This document shows, in pieces, positions 1 through 8,424 of a stretch of 8,424 nt of DNA (positions within the stretch are counted from its first letter, which is position 1; the number at the start of each line of letters is the position of its first letter). Under the pieces are notes generated by a model. That model did no database searches. It was not told where the DNA came from and saw nothing but the letters and a program-made list of their open reading frames with translations. The stretch spans positions 1 to 8,424 of the forward strand of contig JAITWU010000029.1 in assembly GCA_031285115.1 (NCBI GenBank), given 5' to 3'. The stretch is from Azonexus sp. GTDB lineage: Bacteria > Pseudomonadota > Gammaproteobacteria > Burkholderiales > Rhodocyclaceae. A program made the position numbers and the translations under genes.

Positions 1-2460
1 GCCTCGCTGCTCGACGAGGCGACCGCCGCCGCCGAGGCGATGACGATGGCGCGGCGTGTTTCCAAATCCGCCGCCAACCGCTTTCTCGTCGATGCCGCCT
101 GTTTTCCGCAAACGATTGATGTGGTCAAAACCCGCGCCGCTTATTTCGGCTTTGAGGTTGTCGTGGCCGATGCCGCCAGTGAGCAGAATGGGGAATTTTT
201 CGGCGCCTTGCTGCAATACCCGGATGACAAGGGCGAGGTCGGCGACTGGAGCGCCATCATCGCCAATCTCAAGGCCAGGGGCGCGACGGTTGCCGTCGCC
301 ACCGACCTGATGGCGCTGGTGCTGCTCAAATCGCCGGGTGAGATGGGCGCTGACATTGCGCTTGGTTCGAGCCAGCGTTTCGGCATTCCGCTCGGCTTTG
401 GCGGCCCGCACGCGGCCTTTTTCGCCACCCGCGAAGCCTTTGTCCGCCTCATGCCGGGGCGCATCATCGGCGTCTCGAAAGACGCGCGCGGCAAAACCGC
501 CTACCGCATGACTTTGCAGACGCGCGAACAGCATATCCGGCGCGAAAAGGCCAATTCCAACATCTGCACGTCGCAGGTGCTGCTCGCCAACATGGCCGGG
601 ATGTACGCCGTTTATCACGGCCCGGCGGGGCTGCGCGTCATCGCCGGGCGCATTCACCGGCTCACGGCCCTGTTTGCCGAAAGTCTGCGGGAACAGGGGG
701 GCAAGACGCTAGCCCGGCATTTTTTCGACACCGTGCAGCTCGATCTCGGCGAGCGCGCCGAGGCGGTTTACCGCGCGGCGCAAACCGCCGGTTACAACCT
801 GCGCCGTGTTTCAGCGACCGCGCTCGGCTTCTCGTTCGACGAAACGACGACGCGCCAGGACATCGCCGCCCTGCTCCATATCATCACCGGCAACGCGCCC
901 GATCTGGCAAGCCTCGACGCCCGCCTCGCCACCGCCGACCCGACGCTGCCGCCAACGCTGGAGCGCCGCGACGCCGTGCTCCAGCACCCCGTGTTCAACC
1001 GCCATCACACCGAACACCAGATGCTGCGCTACCTCAAATCCTTGCAAAACAAGGATCTGGCGCTCGACCATTCAATGATTTCGCTCGGTTCCTGCACCAT
1101 GAAGCTGAACGCGACGAGCGAGATGATTCCCGTCACCTGGCCGGAATTCGGCGGTCTGCATCCGTTTGCGCCGCCCGAACAGGCCACGGGTTACCGCGAG
1201 ATGATCGAGAGCTTGAGCGACTGGCTCAAAATCATCACCGGCTTTGACGCCATCTGCATCCAGCCCAATTCCGGCGCCCAGGGCGAATATGCCGGGCTGG
1301 TCACGATCAACCGCTACCACGCCAGCCGGGGCGAAGGGCGGCGCAATGTCTGCCTGATCCCCAAATCGGCGCACGGCACCAACCCGGCCACGGCGCAAAT
1401 GGCGGGCATGAAAGTCGTCGTCGTCGATTGCGACGCCGACGGCAATATCGACGTCGCCGACCTCAAAGCCAAGGCCACGGCGCACCGGGACGAACTCTCC
1501 TGCCTGATGATCACCTACCCCTCGACGCACGGCGTTTTTGAAGAAGCCGTGCGCGACATCTGCGCCTTCATCCATGCCAACGGCGGCCAAGTGTATATGG
1601 ACGGGGCCAACCTCAACGCCCAGGTCGGCCTCACCTCGCCCGGCTTCATCGGCGCTGACGTGAGCCACATGAACCTGCACAAAACCTTCGCCATCCCGCA
1701 CGGCGGCGGTGGCCCCGGCATGGGGCCGATCGGCTTGAAAGCCCACCTCGCCCCCTTCATGCCCAATCACGCCGTCGCCCCGGTCGATGGTCCGGATGTT
1801 GGCAAAAGCATCGGCCAGGGCGCGGTATCCGCCGCGCCCTTCGGTTCCGCCTCGATCCTGCCCATTTCCTGGATGTACCTCGCCATGCTGGGCGGCCCCG
1901 GCGTCAAGAAGGCGACTGAAATCGCCATTCTCAACGCCAACTATGTCGCCACCCGCTTGCAGGATCACTACCCCGTCCTCTACACCGGCCAAAACGGGCG
2001 CGTGGCGCATGAGTGCATCATCGACATCCGCCCGCTCAAAGCGACGACCGGCATCGCCGAAATCGACATCGCCAAGCGCCTCATGGACTACGGCTTTCAC
2101 GCCCCGACGGTATCCTTCCCGGTCGCCGGGACGATCATGATCGAGCCGACCGAATCGGAATCGAAAGCCGAACTCGACCGCTTCATCGCCGCCCTCATCC
2201 ACATCCGCGAAGAAATCCGCCAGATCGAAAACGGCGTCTGGCCCGCCGACAACAACCCCCTCAAAAACGCCCCCCACACCCAGGCCGACATCATGGCCGC
2301 CGACTGGCAACGCCCCTACAGCCGTGAAGAAGCCGTTTTTCCGCTGCACTGGGTGGCGGAAAACAAATTCTGGCCGAGCGTAAACCGCATTGACGATGTC
2401 TATGGCGACCGCAACCTCAATTGCGGCTGCCCGGCAGTGGCGGCATATGAGAGCGATTGA
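1..2460 (+). CDS. gcvP: Glycine dehydrogenase (decarboxylating), P-protein, 5'-truncated by window edge
   Basis: This is the pyridoxal-phosphate subunit of the cytosolic glycine cleavage system. It decarboxylates glycine and passes the aminomethyl group to the lipoyl arm of GcvH. The frame is open from base 1 (reading [14 protein letters not shown]), so the start lies upstream and the ATG at 40 is internal. There are 819 codons here against about 950-960 residues for single-chain P-proteins, so roughly 140 N-terminal residues are missing. Both halves of the fused type are present: an N-terminal-half segment ending near codon 330, then the catalytic half starting around the [11 protein letters not shown] motif (codons ~360-370). 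The PLP-binding lysine is codon 561 (bases 1681-1683), in [18 protein letters not shown]. The C-terminus ([15 protein letters not shown]) is intact. gcvT and gcvH, and any glycine riboswitch, would lie upstream and are not visible. The stop overlaps the next gene's ATG by one base. Confidence 0.97.
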   Translation, partial: ASLLDEATAAAEAMTMARRVSKSAANRFLVDAACFPQTIDVVKTRAAYFGFEVVVADAASEQNGEFFGALLQYPDDKGEVGDWSAIIANLKARGATVAVATDLMALVLLKSPGEMGADIALGSSQRFGIPLGFGGPHAAFFATREAFVRLMPGRIIGVSKDARGKTAYRMTLQTREQHIRREKANSNICTSQVLLANMAGMYAVYHGPAGLRVIAGRIHRLTALFAESLREQGGKTLARHFFDTVQLDLGERAEAVYRAAQTAGYNLRRVSATALGFSFDETTTRQDIAALLHIITGNAPDLASLDARLATADPTLPPTLERRDAVLQHPVFNRHHTEHQMLRYLKSLQNKDLALDHSMISLGSCTMKLNATSEMIPVTWPEFGGLHPFAPPEQATGYREMIESLSDWLKIITGFDAICIQPNSGAQGEYAGLVTINRYHASRGEGRRNVCLIPKSAHGTNPATAQMAGMKVVVVDCDADGNIDVADLKAKATAHRDELSCLMITYPSTHGVFEEAVRDICAFIHANGGQVYMDGANLNAQVGLTSPGFIGADVSHMNLHKTFAIPHGGGGPGMGPIGLKAHLAPFMPNHAVAPVDGPDVGKSIGQGAVSAAPFGSASILPISWMYLAMLGGPGVKKATEIAILNANYVATRLQDHYPVLYTGQNGRVAHECIIDIRPLKATTGIAEIDIAKRLMDYGFHAPTVSFPVAGTIMIEPTESESKAELDRFIAALIHIREEIRQIENGVWPADNNPLKNAPHTQADIMAADWQRPYSREEAVFPLHWVAENKFWPSVNRIDDVYGDRNLNCGCPAVAAYESD

Positions 2461-2903
2461 TGGCGCGCCCCTCCACCCTCCTCTCCGCCCTGCTCTCCCT
2501 CCTGCTCGCGGGCTGCGGATGCTGGCCGTTTTCTGGCTCGGAAATCACCCGCGACGAGTGGAAGGCGCAAACGCTCGGCGCGGTCTTTCTCGATGCCGAC
2601 AAAGCCAGCAATGAATGCTTCGCTTCCCTCTATATGAAGGATCTGGAGACTGCCGCCGCGCTCTGCCAGGACGGAACCTACGATGCGATGCTCGATCACA
2701 CGGGCCAACCGCTGGCCGTCGAGCGGGCCAAAGCCATGTGCGCGGAGGTGGCGGAGCAAATGCAACTCGGGTATCCGCGCATCTCCGACAATCATTTCTT
2801 CCTCTTCAACCCAGCGCCGCAGAAGGTCGATTTGTGTATGGAAGGCAAGGGATTCAAGAAAGAATCCGTGACGCGGACGAAGTGTTACATCAAGGTCATG
2901 TGA
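2460..2903 (+). CDS. Small predicted lipoprotein, unknown function
   Basis: This encodes 147 residues of no family I recognise. The N-terminus is a clear lipoprotein signal peptide: a basic start (MARPS), a leucine-rich core and the lipobox L16-A17-G18-C19, giving a predicted acylated Cys19 followed by Gly. It is therefore probably an outer-membrane-anchored periplasmic protein. The mature part is acidic to neutral, with scattered cysteines (C21 and several later, including CLCMEG-like and TKCYIKVM stretches near the end) that could form disulfides. The ATG at 2460 shares its A with the gcvP stop TGA, so translation is probably coupled; an in-frame TTG at 2457 is a less likely start. The end overlaps the next gene in the same TGATG manner. 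No strong Shine-Dalgarno is seen, only a GAGAG-like stretch inside the gcvP end. The gene call is good; the function is unknown. Confidence 0.8.
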   Translation: MARPSTLLSALLSLLLAGCGCWPFSGSEITRDEWKAQTLGAVFLDADKASNECFASLYMKDLETAAALCQDGTYDAMLDHTGQPLAVERAKAMCAEVAEQMQLGYPRISDNHFFLFNPAPQKVDLCMEGKGFKKESVTRTKCYIKVM

Positions 2904-3451
2904 TGACCATCGCCCCCCTCGCCAAATGGCCCAACGTCCCCGCCTGCTACCACTGGCTTTCGCTCGACCGGCGCGGCGACTGGCGGTTGCAGGGGGAGCG
3001 CGTCACCCATCGCGGTTTGATCGACTTCATCAACCGCCACTACACCTGTGACGAGGCGGGCCGCTGGTTCCTGCAAAACGGGCCGCAGCGGGTTTTCGTC
3101 CGCCTGGCCTGTACGCCGTGGGTCTTCCACCGCGTTGACGGCGGCTTTGTCAGCCACACCGGCGCGGCGGCTGGCCCGGTGCGGGAAATATTGCTGGATG
3201 ACGACGGCAACATCCTGCTGGCGAGCGAATTGGGCATCGGCCTCCTCGACGACCGCGATCTGGCGCAATTTCTCGCTGAATGTTGCGCGGCAAACGGGCA
3301 AGCGGCAACAGAAGAAAGCTTGTTCGACCTGATGGGCGAGCGGCAGAGCACAGTTTTCTGGCAGCAGCACCGCCTGCAAGCCATCGCTGCCGCTGATGTG
3401 GCGGCGCGTTACGGGTTTGTGGTTGATCCGCAGCCTCAAGGGGCGGTGTAG
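2903..3451 (+). CDS. Conserved-looking hypothetical cytosolic protein (182 aa)
   Basis: This encodes 182 residues starting MTIAPLAKWPNVPACYHWL. The ATG at 2903 shares its A with the preceding TGA, and AAGG lies 7 nt upstream, so I chose it over the longer frame that would run antiparallel in phase through the lipoprotein gene. There is no signal peptide or membrane segment. Motif-like stretches that suggest a conserved domain are LSLDRRGDWRLQGERVTH (about residues 20-37), GRWFLQNGPQRVFV (about 53-66) and LLDDRDLAQFLAEC (about 113-126). From memory it resembles a domain-of-unknown-function family of betaproteobacterial proteins, but I cannot name the family with certainty. It is the third gene of a coupled chain after gcvP. 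Its last 16 bases overlap the convergent LprI-like gene. No function is assigned. Confidence 0.8.
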   Translation: MTIAPLAKWPNVPACYHWLSLDRRGDWRLQGERVTHRGLIDFINRHYTCDEAGRWFLQNGPQRVFVRLACTPWVFHRVDGGFVSHTGAAAGPVREILLDDDGNILLASELGIGLLDDRDLAQFLAECCAANGQAATEESLFDLMGERQSTVFWQQHRLQAIAAADVAARYGFVVDPQPQGAV

Positions 3452-4467
3452 TCGCTGCAATCCGGCAAGGGCCGATTTGGCGCGTATTCGCCGATCTTGT
3501 CATTGAAGCGGAAAACGCGCTCATAGGTGCACTCTCGATCAACGCCTGTCACCAGGTCTTTTTTGCGCATATTCCGTGAATCCTTCGACCGTGAGGCTCC
3601 TGCCGGGAAGCTCGTGGCGCGGGTTCGGTAAACAAGGCGCGGCAAGCCGGACTTGACGGTTTCATCAAGCCGCAGATTGGCGTAGAAATCGTATTCGTCG
3701 TGACAAGCACCGGCCCGACGCTCCCAGTCTTTCTCAGAAAAACAGGCGCGAATCATCAGAGAACCGTCAACGGGGATAAACAACACCGCCGTCGCCCCAT
3801 CCCGGCTCACCCTGAACAGCCGTAATTGCCTTGCGTTGCCACCGCCACCCGAGTACATCGCAATCCAGGAATAGGTCACACCGACCAGAATGGCGTCATC
3901 GCCAGCCAGGCGCAGCACACGCGGCCATAGCTGAAGCGGTTGATGATCGTCATCGTTTGTAGAATCCTGCAAATCAAAGCGGCGACTGAGGAGATTGGCC
4001 ACATCGGTAATCTCCATTTGCGACGACGAGCCGTTTGTATCTTCCTTGATATACAAGCAAAACCGGCCATCGGCAGTGCAAGCGGAGCCATTTGCCTCAA
4101 CGTCGACCAGTGCCTCCAGGCGATTCCCCGCCTGATCGACGCTAACGGGAAATTGTACGTCGATGAGCGCGCCCAGGCGCTCGTTGTAACGCATCGTCAG
4201 GCATGAAACATCCGCCCCGCAGGCATCTCTGTCTTGCAACCAGCGTAATTGGGAGGTTTTCATGCTTGGGTCAATACCTGAAACCTTTTTCCAGATGAAT
4301 GAGAGCGAGCCATCCAACGCCGACAACTTTTCGTCGGCGCAAATCGCTTTCTCCGTGACGGAAGTCGCCTTGTCACAATCAAAACTGGCGGCGTGCCCTG
4401 ACGACCAAAGCAGCAACAAGGCGCTCAGCGACAAAACCAACCGCCCCAAACGAAATTTCCTCAACAT
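3436..4467 (-). CDS. Secreted protein with LprI-like (DUF1311-type) N-terminal domain
   Basis: This encodes 343 residues. A Sec signal peptide is visible (MLRKFRLGR, a leucine core, SSGHA with likely cleavage near residue 26), so the protein is probably periplasmic. Mature residues ~29-100 match the lysozyme-inhibitor LprI N-terminal pattern: FDCDKA, TEKAICADEKLSALD, LRWLQDRDACG and CLTMRYNERL, with four cysteines expected to form two disulfides. The remaining ~240 residues are not recognised; they contain a Gly-rich GGGGNA stretch and further cysteines (ACFSEKDW, GACHDEYDF, ECTYERVF, DCSDY). Family members are often annotated as lysozyme inhibitors or envelope proteins, but function here is inference only. 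The ATG sits directly after the OYE stop, with GGAGA 6 nt upstream inside the OYE end, so the two are co-transcribed. Sampled GC is about 52%, lower than the neighbours, which may indicate later acquisition or weaker codon selection. Confidence 0.85.
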   Translation of the reverse strand: MLRKFRLGRLVLSLSALLLLWSSGHAASFDCDKATSVTEKAICADEKLSALDGSLSFIWKKVSGIDPSMKTSQLRWLQDRDACGADVSCLTMRYNERLGALIDVQFPVSVDQAGNRLEALVDVEANGSACTADGRFCLYIKEDTNGSSSQMEITDVANLLSRRFDLQDSTNDDDHQPLQLWPRVLRLAGDDAILVGVTYSWIAMYSGGGGNARQLRLFRVSRDGATAVLFIPVDGSLMIRACFSEKDWERRAGACHDEYDFYANLRLDETVKSGLPRLVYRTRATSFPAGASRSKDSRNMRKKDLVTGVDRECTYERVFRFNDKIGEYAPNRPLPDCSDYTAP

Positions 4468-5988
<1,521 letters not shown>

Positions 5989-5992
<4 letters not shown>

Positions 5993-6867
5993 GCGATTTC
6001 GTCCGCCGCTTTCTTTTCGAGAGCCTCGACATTCGCGGCGCCATCGTCCATCTCGGCAAAAGCTGGCGGCAGATGCAGGCGGGCCGCGCCTATCCGCCGC
6101 CGGTTGCGCAACTGCTCGGCGAAATGGCCGCCGTCACGGCGCTCATTGCCGCCCAGTTGAAGCAGCCGGGGCGGCTGACCCTGCAATTGCGCGGCGACGG
6201 GCCGATTCAACTGCTGGTCATGGATTGCGACGAACAATTGCAAATGCGCGGCATGGCGCGCAGCCAGCCGACGGTTTTACCGGCGCCAGCGCCGCAACTG
6301 CTCGGTGCAAGCCAGGGCGGGCAACTCTTGATAAGCCTCGACCTGCCGACCGCCCGCCAGCCCTGGCAGAGCTTTGTGCCGCTCGTTGGCAACAGCATCG
6401 CCGCCATTTTTGAGCATTACCTCGAACAATCCGAGCAACAACCCTCGCGCCTCTTCGCCGCCGCCAGCATGGATGCCGCCGCTTGCCTGTTTCTGCAAAA
6501 AATGCCTGGGGCCGACGCCCGCGACGCCGACGGCTGGTCGCGCCTCGGTCAACTGGCGGCCACGGTCAAACCCGGCGAATTGCTTGAACTCGACCCGGAA
6601 ACCCTGCTCACCCGGCTCTTTCATGAAGACATCGCCGAACACGATCTGCGCCTCTACGACCCGCGTCCGGTTTCATACCACTGCCCGGAGGACTGGGACA
6701 AAATCCGCGCCATGATCCGCGCCCTGGGCCGTCAGGAAGCCGACGCCATCCTCGCCGAACAGGGTGAAATTCTCATCCGCGACGATATTTGCAACCGGGA
6801 ATATCGTTTTAACGCCGATGACGTGGCGGCGCTGTTTGCCGAGAGTACGGGGCGGGCGCTGCATTGA
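5989..6867 (+). CDS. hslO: Hsp33 family molecular chaperone with altered zinc/redox centre
   Basis: This encodes 292 residues, the typical Hsp33 length, beginning MSDFVRRFLFE. Hsp33 is a cytosolic ATP-independent holdase that is activated when oxidation of four Zn-bound cysteines unfolds its C-terminal switch. The N-terminal core is well conserved: RRFLFESLDIRGAIVHL, a QLRGDGPIQLLVMDCD segment (about 65-80) and the middle linker. The C-terminal zinc motif is degenerate: the family CxC is C232-P-E234 (bases 6682-6690) and CxxC is D265-D-I-C268 (6781-6792). The correct 30-residue spacing is kept, so there is no frameshift. Two of four ligands are therefore acidic, and the standard disulfide switch cannot form as described for E. 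coli. The start overlaps the yffB stop by 4 nt; only a weak Shine-Dalgarno is seen. The family call is secure; redox regulation is in doubt. Confidence 0.95.
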
Positions 6868-6888
6868 GCAATAACCAAAGAGGAAGCG

Positions 6889-7530
6889 ATGCACGGACCA
6901 AGCCCAACCAGCAAACACCCGATGGATGGTTTCCCACAGGTGTGTTTCATCAAGAACACGGTGACAAACCCCAACATCATTGTCGGCGACTATACCTACT
7001 ACGATGACCCCGAAGATTCGGAGAACTTCGAGCGCAATGTTCTCTACCACTACCCGTTTATCGGCGACAAACTGGTCATCGGCAAATTCTGCGCGATTGC
7101 CCGAGGGGCGAAGTTCATCATGAACGGAGCCAATCACAAGCTGTCCGGCATATCCACATACCCATTTCAGATATTCAGGAATGGCTGGGAGAAAGTCACG
7201 CCGGGTTTGGATGCGCTGCCGTACAAAGGAGATACGGTAATCGGAAATGATGTCTGGATAGGTTATGAGGCGTTGATCATGCCGGGGGTAAAGATCGGCA
7301 ATGGAGCCATTGTCTCGTCACGCGCCGTTGTGACCAGCGATGTGCCAGCCTATACCGTGGTTGGCGGCAATCCAGCCACGCCGATCAAGCAGCGTTTTTC
7401 GCCCGAAGTGATTGAGAGACTTGAAGCCATCGCCTGGTGGAACTGGCCCGTGGAGAAAATAACGCGCCATTTAACGGTGATCGTAGCGGGAGATATTGAA
7501 GCGCTGCGCCTGTGCGCAGCAGAAATCTAG
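6889..7530 (+). CDS. Vat/CatB-type (xenobiotic) O-acetyltransferase, left-handed beta-helix
   Basis: This encodes 213 residues resembling streptogramin A acetyltransferases (Vat) and CatB-type chloramphenicol acetyltransferases. These are cytosolic trimers that use acetyl-CoA to O-acetylate a hydroxyl group. Key features are [23 protein letters not shown] (about 58-80), the catalytic-type His83 in [15 protein letters not shown], hexapeptide repeats [48 protein letters not shown] (starting ~116, in several short turns), and the family C-terminus [16 protein letters not shown] lies 5 nt before the ATG. It starts 21 bp after hslO, so it may be read from the same transcript, but sampled GC is about 47-50% against about 65% in hslO, suggesting separate origin. 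Chromosomal members often have unknown substrates, so an antibiotic-resistance phenotype is not established. Confidence 0.92.
   Translation: MHGPSPTSKHPMDGFPQVCFIKNTVTNPNIIVGDYTYYDDPEDSENFERNVLYHYPFIGDKLVIGKFCAIARGAKFIMNGANHKLSGISTYPFQIFRNGWEKVTPGLDALPYKGDTVIGNDVWIGYEALIMPGVKIGNGAIVSSRAVVTSDVPAYTVVGGNPATPIKQRFSPEVIERLEAIAWWNWPVEKITRHLTVIVAGDIEALRLCAAEI
7503..7520 (+). other. GC-rich hairpin at the 3' end of the acetyltransferase gene
   Basis: A perfect 7-bp stem GCTGCGC/GCGCAGC with a CTGT tetraloop sits 8 nt before the stop codon. No T-run follows, so it is not a canonical intrinsic terminator; it could stabilise the 3' end or be chance within coding DNA. Confidence 0.4.
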
Positions 7531-7535
7531 CGTTA

Positions 7536-7636
7536 TTCCATTTCCAGATCAAACGATTACTTTGTCGACTTCGCTTGCCGTGCAATAGCACTGTCTGCGC
7601 TTCGTCTTCGCGTACTCGCTTGATCTGAAAATGGAA
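7536..7636. repeat. 101-bp imperfect palindromic element, MITE-like, flanked by TTA
   Basis: Terminal arms of about 17-18 nt (7535-7552 and 7620-7637; ATTCCATTTcCAGATCAA against its inverse with one mismatch) enclose about 67 nt. Pairing continues inward with gaps to about 7560/7612. A small central hairpin GTGC-AATA-GCAC (7580-7591) lies at the symmetry centre. TTA occurs in direct orientation on both sides (7533-7535 and 7637-7639), like a 3-bp target duplication. On the minus-strand RNA the arm mismatch becomes a G-U wobble. The element encodes nothing and fills most of the 153-nt gap between convergent genes; the remainder (7640-7683) shows nothing recognisable. It may also end transcription from both sides, but lacks a T-run. 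Confidence 0.65.
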
Positions 7637-7683
7637 TTAGGCCCCAACAATAGCCTTTGGCGACGGCGTCAGGCGGTCTCTTT

Positions 7684-8424
7684 TCACAGCACCTTGCCCG
7701 GATTCATCAAGCCGCGCGGGTCGAGGGCTTTTTTGATGGCGACCATGAGCGCCATTTCGGTTTCGCTCTTGTAGCGCCGGATTTCTTCGCGCTTGAGCTG
7801 GCCCAAGCCGTGTTCAGCGGAAATGGAGCCGTCGAGGGCGTGCACGATGTCGTGCACGCGACGGTTGATTTCCGGCTGGCGGGCGATGAAGGCGGTGTTG
7901 TCGCCCGGTTGCGACAGGTTGTAGTGCAGGTTGCCGTCGCCGACGTGGCCGAAGGCGACGATGCGGAGGCCGGGGAAGGCGGCAGTGAGTTCCGCCCCGG
8001 CCCGCGCGAGAAATTCAGGGATGCGGGAGACCGGCACGGCAATGTCGTGTTTGATGCTCAGGCCCTCGATTTTTTGCGCTTCCGAAATGTTCTCGCGCAG
8101 CGCCCAAAGTTGCTGCGCCTGGGTTTCTGAGCGGGCGACGACGCCGTCGCTGATGGCCTGGTCGGCAAGGCAGGCGGCCAGCCAGTTTTCGACGGCTTCG
8201 GTGGCGACGCCGGAAAATTCGGCGAGGATGTGCCACGGGCTGGGCGAGGTCGGGCGTTGCGGGCCGCTGGCAAAGCCCCTCCCCCCTCGCGGGGGAGGGG
8301 TTGGGGAGAGGGGGGCGGTTTTTGCTGCGTCGAGCAGTGCGCCGCCACCCTCTCCCCCGGCCCCTCTCCCGTCAAGGGAGAGGGGAGTATTGGCGTGACC
8401 GGGCATGTGTTGCAGCACAAGACC
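7684..8424 (-). CDS. FAD-binding oxidoreductase, D-2-hydroxyglutarate/D-lactate/GlcD superfamily, C-terminal part
   Basis: The frame is open to the right edge (first residues GLVLQHMPGH), so the start and the N-terminal FAD-binding (FAD_binding_4) domain lie outside the window. The visible 246 residues are the FAD-oxidase C-terminal domain (PF02913 type): SETQAQQLWALRENISEAQK, SIKHDIAVPVSRIPEF, the metal/substrate-binding GHVGDGNLHYN (near 7917-7953) and ISAEHGLGQLK (near 7790-7821), ending DPRGLMNPGKVL, the normal C-terminus. Such flavoproteins oxidise D-2-hydroxy acids and pass electrons to ETF, quinone or another acceptor; the exact substrate cannot be fixed from this half. Between GHAN and PWHILAEF there are about 50 residues, rich in Gly, Pro and Arg, where relatives have a short linker. 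This extra segment is encoded by an inverted pair of REP-like palindromes, read in frame. The gene is probably intact, but activity is uncertain. Confidence 0.9.
   Translation of the reverse strand, partial: GLVLQHMPGHANTPLSLDGRGAGGEGGGALLDAAKTAPLSPTPPPRGGRGFASGPQRPTSPSPWHILAEFSGVATEAVENWLAACLADQAISDGVVARSETQAQQLWALRENISEAQKIEGLSIKHDIAVPVSRIPEFLARAGAELTAAFPGLRIVAFGHVGDGNLHYNLSQPGDNTAFIARQPEINRRVHDIVHALDGSISAEHGLGQLKREEIRRYKSETEMALMVAIKKALDPRGLMNPGKVL
8276..8312 (-). repeat. REP-like palindromic unit 1 (inside the FAD oxidoreductase gene)
   Basis: A perfect 10-bp stem CCCCTCCCCC/GGGGGAGGGG (8276-8285, 8291-8300) with loop CTCGC is followed by TT and the tail GGGGAGAGGG (8303-8312). Read on the minus strand it is a tail CCCTCTCCCC, AA, then the hairpin, the same plan as unit 2. 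It is translated as PLSPTPPPRGGRG. Confidence 0.8.
8348..8385 (+). repeat. REP-like palindromic unit 2, inverted relative to unit 1
   Basis: The tail CCCTCTCCCC (8348-8357) is followed by a perfect 10-bp stem CCCCTCTCCC/GGGAGAGGGG (8361-8370, 8376-8385) with loop GTCAA. Its tail is complementary to the unit 1 tail across a 35-bp spacer (8313-8347), so the pair forms a BIME-like module. On the minus strand it is translated as PLSLDGRGAGGEG. Confidence 0.8.

Noticed and set aside
1072..2349. 425-codon open frame on the minus strand opposite gcvP
   Set aside because: It lies wholly antisense to a strongly conserved enzyme. Its composition (Gly/Val/Asp/Arg-rich) is the usual by-product of GC-biased codons, and no domain is recognisable.
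2615..2902. N-terminal extension of the 182-aa unknown protein back to 2615
   Set aside because: It would overlap the lipoprotein gene completely in another frame. The extension is Arg/Gly-rich shadow sequence, and the TGATG-coupled ATG at 2903 with AAGG upstream is better.
7535..7637. Intrinsic bidirectional terminator between the convergent genes
   Set aside because: The loop of about 67 nt is too large and no T-run follows either arm. The TTA flanks and symmetry fit a repeat element better, though a termination effect is possible.
8276..8385. Pseudogene call for the FAD oxidoreductase
   Set aside because: The frame is open across both repeats, the upstream and downstream family sequence share one frame, and the C-terminal motifs are intact. 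It is treated as a gene with an in-frame insertion.

Overview
The window looks like a chromosomal segment of a high-GC Gram-negative bacterium, most likely a betaproteobacterium (perhaps Rhodocyclales-like). This is inferred from codon style, the gene families and the tight gene packing; no rRNA or other phylogenetic marker is present. The content is mostly housekeeping and metabolic. There are two partial genes, gcvP at the left edge and an FAD-linked oxidoreductase at the right edge.

Layout. Positions 1-3451 (+): the 3' part of gcvP (glycine decarboxylase), then a small predicted lipoprotein and a 182-residue protein of unknown function, joined by two one-base TGATG stop/start overlaps. Positions 5541-3436 (-): an Old Yellow Enzyme of the YqjM/XenA type, followed with no gap by a secreted protein with an LprI-like Cys-rich N-terminus. 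The two blocks converge, and their last genes overlap by 16 bp at the 3' ends. A 100-bp divergent intergenic region (5542-5641) separates the OYE gene from a rightward block: yffB (Spx/ArsC-like), hslO (Hsp33), which overlaps yffB by 4 nt, and 21 bp later a lower-GC Vat/CatB-type hexapeptide acetyltransferase. Positions 8424-7684 (-) hold the C-terminal part of an FAD-linked dehydrogenase of the D-2-hydroxyglutarate/D-lactate/GlcD superfamily, convergent with the acetyltransferase.

Three things stand out. (1) Hsp33 keeps the family length and spacing but has only two of the four zinc/redox-switch cysteines: C232-P-E234 and D265-D-I-C268 replace CxC and CxxC. (2) The FAD oxidoreductase carries an inverted pair of GC-rich REP-like palindromes (8276-8385) inside its coding sequence. 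They are read through in frame and add a roughly 40-residue Gly/Pro-rich segment. (3) Between the acetyltransferase and the oxidoreductase is a 101-bp imperfect palindrome (7536-7636) flanked by TTA on both sides, which resembles a MITE or a mobile palindromic repeat. I see no CRISPR array, tRNA, phage gene or transposase, and no obvious new multi-gene system. The novelty candidates are the altered Hsp33 and the two repeat insertions.
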